Of a stretch of 64,000 nt of DNA, positions 17,894-27,828 are shown in pieces. The stretch is from Thioalkalivibrio sulfidiphilus (GTDB taxonomy: Bacteria; Pseudomonadota; Gammaproteobacteria; Ectothiorhodospirales; Ectothiorhodospiraceae), in the NCBI RefSeq assembly GCF_000377945.1, contig NZ_KB898929.1:37703-101702 (forward strand), in the 5' to 3' direction. The notes under the pieces were generated by a model. The model was not told the origin of the DNA and did no database searches. It saw nothing but the letters and a program-made list of their open reading frames with translations. Position numbers and translations under genes: made by a program. The first letter of the stretch is position 1; each line of letters begins with the position of its first letter.

Positions 17894-19054
17894 TCAGCGT
17901 GTCGGCTTGAGACAGAAACTGGTGATCAGCGAACGCAGCATGTCCAGGGTCGGCGGGATGCGGTCCAGGGCCAGGTACTCGTCGGGCTGATGGGCCTGTT
18001 CGATGTCGCCGGGCCCGAGCACCACCACGTCCATGTCCAGGTCGCGCAGGTAGGGTCCTTCGGTGCCGAAGGCTACCGCCCCGGCGGGGTGGCCGGTGAG
18101 CATCTCCGCGGCGCGCACAATGGGCGCATCCGCCGGGGTCTCCATGGCCGGCGTGCCGTCGAACAGGCGGAACACCTCGAGCCCCAGGCCGGTGTCGGCC
18201 AGGGTGCGCGCGAGCCGCGTTTCCAGGGCATCGCGCAGTTCGTCCAGGTCCATGCCCGGTAGGGGGCGCAGGTCGATGTGCAGTTCGCAGTGGCCGCAGA
18301 TGCGGTTGGGGTTGTCGCCGCCGTGGATGTGGCCCAGGTTGAGCGTCGGCGTGGCCACCTTGAACAGGGGGTTGCTGTAGCGCTGCTGCAGTTCGTGGCG
18401 CCAGGCAAGAATCTCGGCGATCGCCTTGTGCATGCCTTCCAGGGCGTTGTTGCCGAGACGGGGGTCGCTGGAATGGCCGGAACGCCCGGTGATGCGCACC
18501 GCCTCCATGAGGATGCCCTTGTGCATGCGCACCGGGCGCATGCCCGTTGGCTCGCCGATGATGGCGTGGCGCCCCAGGGGGCGGCCGGCGGCGCGGATGG
18601 CCTTGGCGCCGGCCATGGAGCTTTCCTCGTCCGCGGTGGCGAGGATCACCAGGGGCTGGTGGAACTGCTCGGCGGCCAGGCCCCGGGCCGCCTCCAGGGC
18701 CAGGGCCAGGAAGCACTTCATGTCCGAGGTGCCCAGACCGTAGAAGCGTCCGTCCCGCTCCGTGAGCTTGAAGGGATCCTGGCGCCAGAGTCCGGGGTCG
18801 CAGGGCACGGTGTCCGTGTGCCCGGCCAGCACCAGTCCGCCGGGTCCACGGCCCAGGGTGGCCACCAGGTTGGCCTTGTCCGGGTGGCCCTCGATGGGGG
18901 TGATCTCCACGGCGAAGCCCGCCGCCTCGCACCAGCCGGCCAGCTCGTCGATGAGCGCCCGGTTGCCCATGTCGAATTCCGGGGAGACGCTGCTCACCGA
19001 CGGCTGGGCGATGAGCCGGGTAAGCATGTGGGTGAGGCTGGGGAGTTGTTTCAT
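17894..19054 (-). CDS. argE: N-acetylornithine deacetylase
   Basis: A 386-residue M20-family zinc hydrolase. LAGHTDTVP carries the first zinc His and Asp, ADEESSM the catalytic Glu pair, and GTEGPYLRDL fits the C-terminal His/Glu region (the usual zinc His appears as part of this block). ArgE frees ornithine from N-acetylornithine in the arginine pathway. The start at 19054 (MKQLPSL) was chosen because upstream codons lie in an inverted repeat. It is probably co-transcribed with argA. The divergent GNAT-C39 gene starts 114 bases away. Confidence 0.9.
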   Translation of the reverse strand: MKQLPSLTHMLTRLIAQPSVSSVSPEFDMGNRALIDELAGWCEAAGFAVEITPIEGHPDKANLVATLGRGPGGLVLAGHTDTVPCDPGLWRQDPFKLTERDGRFYGLGTSDMKCFLALALEAARGLAAEQFHQPLVILATADEESSMAGAKAIRAAGRPLGRHAIIGEPTGMRPVRMHKGILMEAVRITGRSGHSSDPRLGNNALEGMHKAIAEILAWRHELQQRYSNPLFKVATPTLNLGHIHGGDNPNRICGHCELHIDLRPLPGMDLDELRDALETRLARTLADTGLGLEVFRLFDGTPAMETPADAPIVRAAEMLTGHPAGAVAFGTEGPYLRDLDMDVVVLGPGDIEQAHQPDEYLALDRIPPTLDMLRSLITSFCLKPTR

Positions 19055-19065
19055 GGTGGTGTGGC

Positions 19066-19160
19066 CGAGAGACAAGAGGCAAGATACAAGATACAAGAGA
19101 AAACCAGCCGTGTAATCGTGCGAATCTTGCCTCTTGTATCTTGCCTCTTGTCTCTAGAGA
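19066..19160. repeat. Inverted repeat in a divergent promoter region, caagaggcaagatac unit
   Basis: The left arm (about 19066-19100: GAGACAAGAGGCAAGATACAAG) and the right arm (about 19125-19160) are complementary. Unlike most others in the window, this element lies between two divergent genes and ends within 12 bases of each start region, so it occupies the 5' leaders or promoters of both argE and the GNAT-C39 gene. Confidence 0.8.
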
Positions 19161-19168
19161 CTTCCTCA

Positions 19169-20275
19169 ATGATCCGCCCCGCCGAAGTCACCGACATCCC
19201 CGCCCTGGTCGACCTGGAACAGCGCTGTTTCCAGACCGACCGTCTGTCCAGGCGCCAGTTCCGCTACATGCTCACCAAGGCCAATGCCCATGTGCTGGTC
19301 AACGCGCAGAACGGGGAGATCAACGGCTACGTGCTGCTGCTGTTCAGCCGGGGCACCTCCATGGCGCGGCTGTATTCCATCGCCGTGGACGAGAGCACCC
19401 GGGGGCAGGGCATCGGCCAGGCCCTGGTGGAGGCGGCCGAGGCCGAGGCCCGGGACCGGGACTGCGCCTATCTGCGCCTGGAGATCCGCAAGGACAACAC
19501 CGCCTCCATCGCCCTGTTCACCCGCCTGGGCTATGAACCTTTCGGCGAGTACGGCGACTATTACGAAGACCACATGGACGCCTGGCGTTATGAAAAGTCC
19601 CTGGCGCCCAATCTGAGTCCCGACCTGGTGCGGGTGCCCTACTACGAACAGACCCTGGATTTCACCTGCGGACCGTCCTCGGTGATGATGGCCATGAAGG
19701 CCCTGGACCCGAACCTGGACCTGGACCGCAAGCTGGAGTTGCGCATCTGGCGCGAGGCCACCACCATCTTCATGACCTCCGGCCACGGCGGCTGCGGCCC
19801 CTATGGCCTGGCGCTGTCGGCGGCGCACCGGGGATTCGGCGTGGAACTGGTGATCAACGACGCGCGCATGCCCCTGCTGGACTCGGTACGCAGCGAGGAG
19901 AAGAAGGAGGTCATGCGCCTGGTCCAGGAGGACATGCTGGACGAGATCCAGACCCTGGGCATCCCGGTGCACTATGGCTCCCTGAGCGTGGACGACCTGC
20001 GCGCCCGCTTCGATGCCGGCGGCGTTCCGGTGGTGCTCATCAGCTCCTACCGTATCTACGGCGAGAAGTTTCCCCACTGGGTGGTGGTGACCGGTTTTGA
20101 TGATCACTTCATATACGTGCACGACCCGTTCGTGGATTATGAGGCCGGGGAGACACCCATGGACTCCATCAACATGCCCATCCCAAAGCGCGATTTCGAG
20201 CGTATGGCCCGCTATGGCAAGGCCGGGCTCAAGGCCGTGCTGGTGATCTATCCCAAGACCGATACACTGCCCTGA
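19169..20275 (+). CDS. GNAT acetyltransferase fused to C39-like peptidase
   Basis: A 368-residue two-domain protein. Residues 1-150 are a RimI-like GNAT domain (IRPAEVTDIPALVDLE; acetyl-CoA loop IAVDESTRGQGIGQALVEAA). Residues of about 155-365 resemble a papain-fold C39-like peptidase, with Cys167 (DFTCGPSSVMMA), His303 (PHWVVVTGFDD) and Asp319 (YVHDPF) in the right order for a catalytic triad. The start follows from the RimI-like N-terminus; longer readings run through argE. It lies 23 bases before a RimK-like ATP-grasp gene. A known comparative study linked such GNAT, peptidase and ATP-grasp genes to peptide tagging; the substrate is unknown. Confidence 0.85.
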   Translation: MIRPAEVTDIPALVDLEQRCFQTDRLSRRQFRYMLTKANAHVLVNAQNGEINGYVLLLFSRGTSMARLYSIAVDESTRGQGIGQALVEAAEAEARDRDCAYLRLEIRKDNTASIALFTRLGYEPFGEYGDYYEDHMDAWRYEKSLAPNLSPDLVRVPYYEQTLDFTCGPSSVMMAMKALDPNLDLDRKLELRIWREATTIFMTSGHGGCGPYGLALSAAHRGFGVELVINDARMPLLDSVRSEEKKEVMRLVQEDMLDEIQTLGIPVHYGSLSVDDLRARFDAGGVPVVLISSYRIYGEKFPHWVVVTGFDDHFIYVHDPFVDYEAGETPMDSINMPIPKRDFERMARYGKAGLKAVLVIYPKTDTLP

Positions 20276-20298
20276 CGCGAGGCATAAAAGAGCAGCCA

Positions 20299-21771
20299 AT
20301 GTCCGACCATGTTCTGCTGATCGAACAGCCCGGGGACTGGAAACCCCACTTCCCTGAATACCCGGTGATGCTGGCCCGGGATTACCTCACCAAGGCCCCG
20401 GAGACCGGCGGCCGCCAGTTGCGGGTGATCAACCTGTGCCGCAGCAGCCGCTACCTGAGCGTGGGCTATTACTGCTCCCTGCTGGCCGAGGCGCGCAACC
20501 ACAAGGTGGTGCCCACGGTGCGCACCCTGCAGGATCTCTCCCGCAAGGCCATCTACAGCCTGGACACCGAGGACATCGATCGGAAGGTGGCCAGGGTGCT
20601 GGGGCGCAAGCGCGCCGGCCTTCAGCCCACCGCCTTCGAGATGACCGTGTTCTTCGGGCATTGCGCGCCCAAGGAGATGCAGGAGATCGCCCAGCAGCTG
20701 TTCTCCATCTTCCGCGCGCCGCTTTTCAAGGTGGAGTTCAAGCTGGCGGGGCAGTGGCGCATCGATGCCCTGAAGCCCCTGTCCCTGCAATCGCTGACGC
20801 CGGAGCAGGAGACGGATTTCTTCGCCGCCCTGGAGTCCTATCTCAAGCGTCCCTGGCGCAAGCCGAGGGGGTCGCGCAGCTACAAGTACGACCTGGCCAT
20901 CCTGCATAACCCGGACGAGGAACTGCCGCCGTCGAATCGCGCGTCGCTCGCCAACTTCGCGCGCGTCGGCAAGACCCTGGGCCTGGAAGTGGATCTCATC
21001 GACCGCAAGGACTTCTCCCGCCTGGCGGAGTACGACGCCCTGTTCATCCGCGAGACCACGCGCATCGACCACTACACCTACCGCTTCGCCCGCAAGGCCG
21101 ACAGCGAGGGCATGGTGGTGATCGACGATCCGGACTCCATCCTCAAGTGCACCAACAAGGTGTACCTGGCGGAGCTGCTGGCCGCCCACAAGGTGGCCAC
21201 GCCGCGCACCCTGATCCTGAGCAAGGACAACCTGCTGGCCGCCGAAGAGAGCATCGGTTATCCGGTGGTGCTGAAGATCCCCGACGGCTCGTTCTCCCGG
21301 GGTGTGTTCAAGGCGGACAACCGCCAGGAGCTGGAGAGTATCGGCAAGAACCTGTTCAAGGATTCGGATCTCATCCTGGCGCAGGAATTTGCCTACACGG
21401 AATTCGACTGGCGGGTGGGCATCATGAACAAGCAGCCCATCTACGTGTGCCAGTACTTCATGTCCCGCAAGCACTGGCAGATCGTCAACCACCAGGCCAA
21501 AGGCAACCCCCGCCAGGGCGGGTTCCGCACCCTGGCCGTGGAGGACGCACCGCCCGAGGTGGTTAAGACCGCCCTGCGCGCCGCCAATCTGATCGGCGAC
21601 GGTCTGTACGGCGTGGATCTGAAACAGACCCAGAAGGGCGTGGTGGTGATCGAGGTCAACGACAACCCCAACCTGGACGCGGGCGTGGAGGATGCGGTGC
21701 TTAAGGACGAACTCTACAAGCGCATCCTGGAAGACTTCGTGCGCCGTTTGGATCGTAAGCGCAAGCGGTGA
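20299..21771 (+). CDS. RimK-like ATP-grasp protein with RLAN-type N-terminal domain
   Basis: A 490-residue protein. The N-terminal 200 residues (VINLCRSSRYLSVGYYCSLL) match the RLAN domain that precedes some RimK-like enzymes. Residues of about 225-480 are an ATP-grasp domain: KYDLAILHNPDEELPPS, KCTNKVYLAELL, PVVLKIPDGSFSRGVFK (glycine-rich ATP loop) and VIEVNDNPNLDAG (metal ligands). ATP-grasp ligases of this type form amide bonds, often adding amino acids to a protein or peptide. It is probably translated from the same mRNA as the GNAT-C39 gene. RimK itself adds glutamate to ribosomal S6; this longer form is a different subgroup with no known substrate. Confidence 0.88.
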   Translation: MSDHVLLIEQPGDWKPHFPEYPVMLARDYLTKAPETGGRQLRVINLCRSSRYLSVGYYCSLLAEARNHKVVPTVRTLQDLSRKAIYSLDTEDIDRKVARVLGRKRAGLQPTAFEMTVFFGHCAPKEMQEIAQQLFSIFRAPLFKVEFKLAGQWRIDALKPLSLQSLTPEQETDFFAALESYLKRPWRKPRGSRSYKYDLAILHNPDEELPPSNRASLANFARVGKTLGLEVDLIDRKDFSRLAEYDALFIRETTRIDHYTYRFARKADSEGMVVIDDPDSILKCTNKVYLAELLAAHKVATPRTLILSKDNLLAAEESIGYPVVLKIPDGSFSRGVFKADNRQELESIGKNLFKDSDLILAQEFAYTEFDWRVGIMNKQPIYVCQYFMSRKHWQIVNHQAKGNPRQGGFRTLAVEDAPPEVVKTALRAANLIGDGLYGVDLKQTQKGVVVIEVNDNPNLDAGVEDAVLKDELYKRILEDFVRRLDRKRKR

Positions 21772-21792
21772 ATTGGACAGGTTGAAAAGCGT

Positions 21793-21927
21793 TCAACGCA
21801 AAGACGCGAAGGCGCAAAGGACGCAAAGATTTCTTTATCAAAAAAATCAAAACACCCGGCGCTTGCGCCGGGTCTCACACGATAATTGGACTTTTTGCGT
21901 CCTTTGCGCCTTCGCGTCTTTGCGTTA
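21793..21927. repeat. Intergenic inverted repeat, gcaaagacgcgaagg unit, with inner stem
   Basis: The arms (about 21793-21829 and 21890-21927) are near-perfect complements built of CGCAAAGACGCGAAGG-type units. An inner hairpin CCCGGCGC-TT-GCGCCGGG at 21855-21872 looks like a terminator stem but lacks a T-run. It sits between convergent genes and ends only eight bases before the DUF192 stop. Confidence 0.85.
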
Positions 21928-21935
21928 GATTTTCC

Positions 21936-22406
21936 TCAAGGCAACCCCAGCACGCGATCCCCGGCGCCGATACTGTGGCGTTCGAACCAGCCCTGTTCCA
22001 TTTCCAGCGCGTAGCGCACCTCGCGCACGGCCTCGTGCACCCGGGTGCTGTGGGGTTGCATGTGGGCGATGTTGGCGATGCGTCCCTCGGCGTCGATGAA
22101 GGCCACCGACAGGGGCAGGGGGGTGTTGAACATCCACATGGCATAGCGCGCCGGTTCATCCCAGACGAACAGCATGCCGTGGTTCTCCGGCAGGGATTCG
22201 CGGAACATGAGCCCGTGGCGCCGGGTGGCCTCCGTGTCCGCCACCTCGGCGGTCAGCGACCGCTCGCCGATGCGAAGCTCGATGACGGCCAAGCCGGTCT
22301 GGGGCAACCCCTGGGGCTGGCGCGCGCCCGCCAGGCTGGCGAGCAGGCCTACGGCCAGCAGCGCGACCGCGAGCCGGGCGAGTCGGGTGGGCAGGCAGGT
22401 CTGCAT
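21936..22406 (-). CDS. DUF192 family exported protein
   Basis: A 156-residue protein with an N-terminal signal peptide (RLAVALLAVGLLASLAGA). The mature part is a typical DUF192 fold: AEVADTEATRRHGLMFRESL, GMLFVWDE, MWMFNTPLPLSVAFID and YALEMEQGWF. The family is of unknown function and is usually secreted. It lies nine bases after the HMA protein gene on the same strand, so they are probably in one transcript. Confidence 0.85.
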   Translation of the reverse strand: MQTCLPTRLARLAVALLAVGLLASLAGARQPQGLPQTGLAVIELRIGERSLTAEVADTEATRRHGLMFRESLPENHGMLFVWDEPARYAMWMFNTPLPLSVAFIDAEGRIANIAHMQPHSTRVHEAVREVRYALEMEQGWFERHSIGAGDRVLGLP

Positions 22407-22414
22407 GGGGCGGC

Positions 22415-22696
22415 CTACTTGTCCTCGCCCATGCGCCCCACGGCGCAGCTCACGAAGGACTTGGCCTTGGCCTTCAGTGCCTGCATCCCTTCCACGGAGC
22501 CCTTCTCCGGGTAGCCCAGTTTGGTCAGGCGGGCCACCAGCTCGGTGCGGATGTCCTCGCCGGCCTCCACGCTCACCCGCCCCTCGGCCACGTCCACCTC
22601 CACGGACTGCACCCGCGGGTCCTCGGACAGGCCTTTTTTGATGCTGCCGGCGCAGCCGCCGCACTTGATGTTTTCCACGTCGATGGTCAGTTGCAT
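22415..22696 (-). CDS. Heavy-metal-associated (HMA) domain protein
   Basis: A 93-residue protein. Residues 1-65 are an HMA fold with the metal-binding motif VENIKCGGCAGSIKKGL (C-x2-C). It differs from a plain copper chaperone (about 68 residues) in having a C-terminal extension (GMQALKAKAKSFVSCAVGR) with one more Cys. The start at 22696 (MQLTIDVENIK) matches the family better than an ATG five codons upstream. Copper or another soft metal would be the expected cargo. No metal ATPase is nearby, and the cbb3 cluster at 49 kb has no CcoI in the window. Confidence 0.85.
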   Translation of the reverse strand: MQLTIDVENIKCGGCAGSIKKGLSEDPRVQSVEVDVAEGRVSVEAGEDIRTELVARLTKLGYPEKGSVEGMQALKAKAKSFVSCAVGRMGEDK

Positions 22697-22728
22697 GGCT
22701 TCTGCTCCCATGTAGATGGCTGGGTACG

Positions 22729-22789
22729 CATAGGGCGCCCCGTGGGCGCCAGCTCGATGGCTAAGGCTGCGCCCACGGGGCGCCCTATG
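22729..22789. repeat. Inverted repeat upstream of ilvD, catagggcgccccgtgggc
   Basis: Arms at 22729-22749 and 22769-22789 are perfect complements of about 21 bases with a 19-base loop. It lies between divergent genes. A shorter related hairpin (CATAGGGCGGCCCG and complement) is at about 43540-43583, in the gap before the APC permease. Confidence 0.8.
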
Positions 22790-22900
22790 TCGACCATGTT
22801 AGGGGGATTCCTCGCGAGGCGCGAGGGCATGGTGTGGCCCGGTGTCCTACCGGTGTAAAATGTGCGGCTCAGCAGCCGAATTCAAGACCCGGAGTCTCCC

Positions 22901-24757
22901 ATGCCCCAGTATCGTTCCCGCACCACCACCCATGGCCGCAACATGGCCGGCGCCCGGGCCCTGTGGCGCGCCACGGGCATGAAGGACGGCGACTTCGACA
23001 AGCCCATCATCGCCATCGCCAACTCCTTCACCCAGTTCGTGCCCGGCCACGTGCACCTCAAGGACCTGGGCCAGATGGTGGCCCGGGAGATCGAGAAGGC
23101 CGGCGGCGTGGCCAAGGAATTCAACACCATCGCCGTGGACGACGGCATCGCCATGGGCCACGGCGGCATGCTCTATTCCCTGCCCTCCCGGGAGATCATC
23201 GCCGACGCGGTGGAGTACATGGTCAACGCCCACTGCGCCGATGCCCTGGTGTGCATCTCCAACTGCGACAAGATCACCCCGGGGATGCTCAATGCCGCGC
23301 TGCGCTTGAACATCCCCGCGGTGTTCGTCTCCGGCGGCCCGATGGAATCCGGCAAGGCGATCATCGGCGGCAAGGAAGTGCACCTGGACCTGGTGGACGC
23401 CATGGTCTCCGCGGCCAACCCCAAGGAGTCCGACGCGGACGTGATGGAGATGGAGCGATCGGCCTGCCCCACCTGCGGCTCCTGCTCGGGCATGTTCACC
23501 GCCAACTCCATGAACTGCCTGACCGAGGCCCTGGGCCTGTCCCTGCCGGGCAACGGCTCGACCCTGGCCACCCACGCCGATCGCCGGGAGCTGTTCCTCA
23601 GGGCCGGACGTCTGGCGGTGGAGCTGGCCAAGCGTTACTACGAGCAGGACGATGCGTCGGTGCTGCCCCGTTCCATCGCCAGCTTCGAGGCCTTCGAGAA
23701 CGCCATGTGCCTGGACATCGCCATGGGCGGTTCCACCAATACCGTGCTGCACCTGCTGGCCGCGGCCCAGGAAGCGGGCGTGGATTTCACCATGGCCGAC
23801 ATCGACCGCCTGTCGCGCAAGGTGCCGAACATCTGCAAGGTGGCGCCGGCCACCCAGAAGTACCACATGGAAGACGTGCACCGGGCCGGCGGCGTGATGG
23901 GCATCCTGGGCGAACTGGATCGCGGCGGCCTGCTGCACCGTGACGTGCCCACCGTGCACAGCCGGACCCTGGGCGAGGCCCTGGAGACCTATGACGTGAT
24001 GCGTACCGGCGACGAGGCGGTGAAGACCTTCTTCCGCGCCGGCCCCGGCAACGTGCGCACCACCGAGGCCTTCAGCCAGGAAAAGCGCTGGCCGAGCCTT
24101 GACCTGGACCGGGAGAACGGCTGCATCCGCGACATCGAGCATGCCTACAGCCGGGACGGCGGCCTGGCCGTGCTCTACGGCAACATCGCCCCCGAGGGCT
24201 GCGTGGTCAAGACCGCGGGCGTGGACGAGAGCATCCTCCGCTTCGCCGGCCCCGCGCGCATCTTCGAAAGCCAGGACGCGGCCGTGGAGGCGATCCTGGG
24301 TGACCGGATCAAGCCCGGCGACGTGGTCATCATCCGTTACGAGGGGCCGCGCGGCGGGCCGGGCATGCAGGAGATGCTCTATCCCACCAGCTATCTCAAG
24401 TCCAAGGGACTGGGCAAGGCCTGCGCGCTGATCACCGACGGCCGCTTCTCCGGCGGCACCTCCGGTCTGTCCATCGGCCATGTCTCGCCGGAGGCGGCCG
24501 AGGGCGGCGCGATCGGCCTGGTGGAAGAGGGCGACCGGATTGAGATCGACATCCCGGGCCGCAGCATCAAGGTCGCGGTCTCCGACGAGGTACTGGCCGA
24601 GCGCCGCAGGGCCATGGAGGCCAAGGGTAGCGATGCCTGGAAACCGATCGGCCGCGAGCGCGCGGTCTCCAACGCCCTGAAGGCCTACGCCGCCATGACC
24701 ACCTCCGCCTCGCGGGGGGCGGTGCGGGATGTGTCTCAGTTGGAGAGAAAGCGCTAG
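22901..24757 (+). CDS. ilvD: Dihydroxy-acid dehydratase
   Basis: A 618-residue enzyme of valine and isoleucine synthesis that dehydrates 2,3-dihydroxy acids to 2-keto acids. The iron-sulfur Cys are in [11 protein letters not shown] and [11 protein letters not shown]. The long insertion after this and the [18 protein letters not shown] block match the E. coli-type enzyme (616 residues). The start at 22901 has GGAG seven bases upstream and gives the usual [19 protein letters not shown]. It is alone; no other ilv genes are near. Confidence 0.97.
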   Translation: MPQYRSRTTTHGRNMAGARALWRATGMKDGDFDKPIIAIANSFTQFVPGHVHLKDLGQMVAREIEKAGGVAKEFNTIAVDDGIAMGHGGMLYSLPSREIIADAVEYMVNAHCADALVCISNCDKITPGMLNAALRLNIPAVFVSGGPMESGKAIIGGKEVHLDLVDAMVSAANPKESDADVMEMERSACPTCGSCSGMFTANSMNCLTEALGLSLPGNGSTLATHADRRELFLRAGRLAVELAKRYYEQDDASVLPRSIASFEAFENAMCLDIAMGGSTNTVLHLLAAAQEAGVDFTMADIDRLSRKVPNICKVAPATQKYHMEDVHRAGGVMGILGELDRGGLLHRDVPTVHSRTLGEALETYDVMRTGDEAVKTFFRAGPGNVRTTEAFSQEKRWPSLDLDRENGCIRDIEHAYSRDGGLAVLYGNIAPEGCVVKTAGVDESILRFAGPARIFESQDAAVEAILGDRIKPGDVVIIRYEGPRGGPGMQEMLYPTSYLKSKGLGKACALITDGRFSGGTSGLSIGHVSPEAAEGGAIGLVEEGDRIEIDIPGRSIKVAVSDEVLAERRRAMEAKGSDAWKPIGRERAVSNALKAYAAMTTSASRGAVRDVSQLERKR

Positions 24758-24860
24758 CAGTTGAGGAGTGAGGTTGTGAGGGGGCAGGGGTTAGGGGATA
24801 GGCGTGAAACCACCCCCACCCTGGCCCGCACCCTGAATGGGAGGGGACTTATACTTTGGA

Positions 24861-24913
24861 CGCCTCACGCCTCACGCCTCACGCCTCACGCCTCACGCCT
24901 CACGCCTCACGCC
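24861..24913. repeat. 7-base tandem repeat (cgcctca) 7.5 copies
   Basis: Perfect tandem copies of CGCCTCA over 53 bases, ending right at the stop region of the lpxR-like pseudogene. The upstream strand from 24770 has GAGGAGTGAGGTTGTGAG, a loose complement, so this may be one expanded arm of the same kind of inverted repeat seen elsewhere. Copy number is likely to vary between strains. Confidence 0.85.
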
Positions 24914-24916
24914 CCA

Positions 24917-25491
24917 TCAACGAATCCATGAAATCGACAGGGAGCCGAAATTCTGCCGGCTCTCCTGTGTCCTGAACTCCCGGCCTGCGCGGATCGTGAA
25001 GCCGGCATTGAGGAAGGTGAAGGGCGTGCCGAGACTGCCGCCGGCGTGGGGTGTGAAGTCCGCCTCCCAGCCCCGCGCGCCGATGCCCCGGTCCAGCGCA
25101 TGCCACTGGCGCTCGTAACTCAGCATCAGTGTGGGTTCGTTGTGCAGCTGGTACTCCCAGCCCCGGGGCCATTGCGGTCCGGTGACTTCATGGATGAGTC
25201 GCTGGGTGCGGTTGTGGTGCCCAGACGGGTCTCTGCGGTGAACACCGGCAGGGTATCGGCCAGTGTGCGTGCCCAGGGTGTTGCCTTGCCCGGGGCACGA
25301 ATCCGGGTCACCCGAAGCCCGCCCGTGTAGTAGCGGTCGGTGCCGGCGAACCAGTCGTTCTCGATGTCGAGCACCCAGGTGTCCTGGCGTTCGGGTGGGT
25401 GGTCAGCCTGAGCCGGTGATGCCAGCCAGGACAAGGCGAGGGCCAGGCTCGCCTGGCGTATCAACAGGAGCGGCTTTGTCGTGCGTGGCAT
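24917..25491 (-). pseudogene. LpxR/DUF2219-like lipid A deacylase, decayed
   Basis: The first part (25126-25491) has a signal peptide and the family start DIENDWFAGTDRYYTGGLR, as in the intact copy at 27829. After TAETRLGTTTA the reading frame shifts and runs to a stop. The other frame then continues as IHEVTGPQWPRGWEY and, from 25126 down, LSYERQWHALDRG and SLGTPFTFLNAGFTIRAGRE. Compared with the intact paralogue, two blocks are gone: the middle holding the GDRPYAGW motif, and the stretch between RAGREF and NFGSLSISWI. So it has at least two deletions, one out of frame, and cannot give a working outer-membrane enzyme. Confidence 0.8.
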
Positions 25492-25583
25492 GGACGGGGC
25501 CGGGTGCGTGAATCCTCCGTGGTGTGCCCTGAGTATGGCATGCCGGCGCCCTTGGCAGGCGCCGGCATGGATGTGGCCCGCTG

Positions 25584-27623
25584 TCAGGATGGGCGGTGAG
25601 ATATGGTGAAATTGCCCGCCCTGGACTGAAGCTCGGCGGCGAGCCGGGCCAGTTCATCGCTGGCAGAGGTGGTCTGCTCGGCGCCGCTGGCGGTTTGCTC
25701 GGCGATCTCCCGGATGCTGATGATGCTGCGGTTCATCTGCTCCGTCGTGGCACTCTGCTGTTCCGCCGCCGAGGCGATCTGGGTGTTCATCTCGTTGATG
25801 GTGGCCACGGCGCGGGTGATGGCCTCCAGGGCCTGGGCCGCCTCGTTGGCCTGTTCGACACCCTGCTGGGCGCGTTCCCGGCTCGCGCCCATCACCTTGA
25901 CCGCCTCCCGGGCGCCGCTCTGCAGGCGCTCGATCATCTCTTCGATCTCCTGGGTGGACTGCTGGGTGCGTGAGGCGAGTGTACGTACCTCGTCCGCGAC
26001 CACGGCGAAACCCCGGCCCTGTTCCCCGGCCCTGGCCGCCTCGATGGCGGCGTTCAGGGCCAACAGATTGGTCTGCTCGGCGATTCCCTTGATCACGTCC
26101 AGCACAGCACCGATGGTTTCGCTGTCGGCGGAGACACGCTTGATGACCTCGGCGGCCTTTTCCACTTCACTGGCCAATTCGGTGATGGCCTGAGAGGTGG
26201 ATTTGACCACCTGCAGTCCGCCCTTGGCTTCGTTGTCGGTGTTGCTGGCGGCACCGGCGGCACCGGCGGCGTTGCTGGCAACCTCCTGCACCGTGGCGGT
26301 CATCTCGTTCATGGCCGTAGCCACTTGATCGGTCTCCTGGCGCTGACGGTCCACGTTCCGGGCGCTGTCCTTGGACACCGCGGCCACCTCCTCGGAAGCG
26401 GAGGCCAGTTGACTGGTGGCGCTGACGATCTGCTGGATCAGGGCCTCGAACTGTTCGGCCATGTCATTGAAGCGTTGTGCCACCTGCCCCATCTCGTCGC
26501 GGGTGTTCAGACTCACCCGGGTGGTCAGATCGCCGCCTGCCATGCGCCGGGTGGCGTCACCAATGCGCTGTACGCTGGTGTGGATGGACAGGTATAGGCC
26601 GATGAACAGATAGGCAACCAGCAACAGGACGCCGGCCACCACCACGAGCGCCAGGTTGCGGGTCGCCGTCTGGGTTCGGATGCGGCTGGTAAACAGGTTG
26701 TCGAGTACCGGCACCATGGCGTCATAGAGGCGATAGGTCTCGGTGATGGAGCGGGTAGCCGCATCGAACACCTGGGGACCGCTCACGGTGATGTTCTGCA
26801 CATCCAGGAGCTGCTCCTGGAGCATGCGTGAGAAATCCGCCACCGCTTGATTGTTGGTTTCGACCAGCCGGCCGAGGCTGGTGGACAGGGCCGGATTGGC
26901 TCGAAACGCCGCCTCCAGACCCGAGCGCAGGTCTCTGTCCAGGGAGCGCATGTTGCTCGCCAGCACCGCCAGCCGCACCCGCTGTTCCGGGCTGAGTTGT
27001 CCCGCAGCGGCGGCACCGGAACCCAGAGCGCGGGCCTGTCCCATGGTCTCGGTGAGCCCCAGCAGGCGATTGACCAGGGCGTCTCCCAGGTAATAGCTGT
27101 CCAGGTCTGGATCCAGTGTGATGTTGGAGGTGTCGGCCACATGGCTGACCAGGGCCAGGGTCAGGGCAATCAGGTCGGTATGACGCCGGATGCTTTCCGC
27201 AGGCGCGAGGTTCTCCCCGGCGGACTTGATCTCGCTCCAGGCGCGCTGGATTTCGGCCAGGCGGTTGCCTGTGTCCAGCTGACCGCCCAGGCGGGCATCC
27301 ACCTCCGAGAGTTCCGTCAGGGCGCGGTCAACCCGGCCGCGAATCTCCTGGGCCTGGGCGCGTGCGCCGGTGTTGCCGGCCAGCACCGTGGCCATGATGC
27401 CGCGGTGTTGCTGCATGAATTCGATGGGCTGGCGGGCGGCCTGGATATAGTTCAGGCCCTGGCGCTCGCTCTCCAGGAAACGGATGGTGTCGTTGAGGTT
27501 GCTGAGGGTGATGCCGCTCAGGAGCAGCAAGGGTAGCAGCACCAGGATGAAGATCATGGCGAACTTCGCTGGGTAGCGGAAGCGATCCATCAGCCAGGTG
27601 GCGGGTTTGAACAGGGTTTCCAT
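25584..27623 (-). CDS. Methyl-accepting chemotaxis protein
   Basis: A 679-residue inner-membrane chemoreceptor. The first membrane helix is near residues 20-45, a helical periplasmic region of about 270 residues follows, and the second helix is near 325-350 ([20 protein letters not shown]). A HAMP domain (residues 350-405) leads to the signalling coiled coil, with the hairpin tip [20 protein letters not shown] near residue 545. I saw no C-terminal NWETF-like tether. The start at 27623 has GAGG eight bases upstream. The ligand is unknown. The LpxR-like copies flank it on both sides. Confidence 0.92.
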   Translation of the reverse strand: METLFKPATWLMDRFRYPAKFAMIFILVLLPLLLLSGITLSNLNDTIRFLESERQGLNYIQAARQPIEFMQQHRGIMATVLAGNTGARAQAQEIRGRVDRALTELSEVDARLGGQLDTGNRLAEIQRAWSEIKSAGENLAPAESIRRHTDLIALTLALVSHVADTSNITLDPDLDSYYLGDALVNRLLGLTETMGQARALGSGAAAAGQLSPEQRVRLAVLASNMRSLDRDLRSGLEAAFRANPALSTSLGRLVETNNQAVADFSRMLQEQLLDVQNITVSGPQVFDAATRSITETYRLYDAMVPVLDNLFTSRIRTQTATRNLALVVVAGVLLLVAYLFIGLYLSIHTSVQRIGDATRRMAGGDLTTRVSLNTRDEMGQVAQRFNDMAEQFEALIQQIVSATSQLASASEEVAAVSKDSARNVDRQRQETDQVATAMNEMTATVQEVASNAAGAAGAASNTDNEAKGGLQVVKSTSQAITELASEVEKAAEVIKRVSADSETIGAVLDVIKGIAEQTNLLALNAAIEAARAGEQGRGFAVVADEVRTLASRTQQSTQEIEEMIERLQSGAREAVKVMGASRERAQQGVEQANEAAQALEAITRAVATINEMNTQIASAAEQQSATTEQMNRSIISIREIAEQTASGAEQTTSASDELARLAAELQSRAGNFTISHRPS

Positions 27624-27828
27624 GGACATGTCCTCGAGCGGGCGCGGTGAATTAATCACGTAGTTTATGTATGGATTATTTTAGTGCGTATGCACTGATA
27701 TCGGGCATTTTGAGGTTTTCTTTAGCCCGAATCGGGCAGGGGACTATGGGGAGGTGGTCTAGGACTGGCAAGCAGCAGCGGATTTTCGGGGGTATTCCGC
27801 AGGCAAAAGGTTGGTTTATCGGCGGCCT
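27624..27828. other. Gap between LpxR-like gene and chemoreceptor
   Basis: About 205 bases with no gene. It is AT-richer than its surroundings near 27660-27725 and probably carries the chemoreceptor promoter. TTTAGCCCGAATCGGGC at about 27721 resembles the TTAG-CCCGAA end of the MITE at 10498, but no matching second end was seen. Confidence 0.4.

Noticed and set aside
18278..19168. Open frame upstream of and in frame with the GNAT-C39 gene
   Set aside because: It runs antisense through argE and the inverted repeat; the GNAT family begins at 19169.
22847..24481. Antisense frame over ilvD
   Set aside because: Shadow of ilvD; the dehydratase Cys motifs are on the plus strand.
27720..27740. Partial copy of the TTAG-CCCGAA MITE end
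   Set aside because: Only about 11 bases match and no second end is found.
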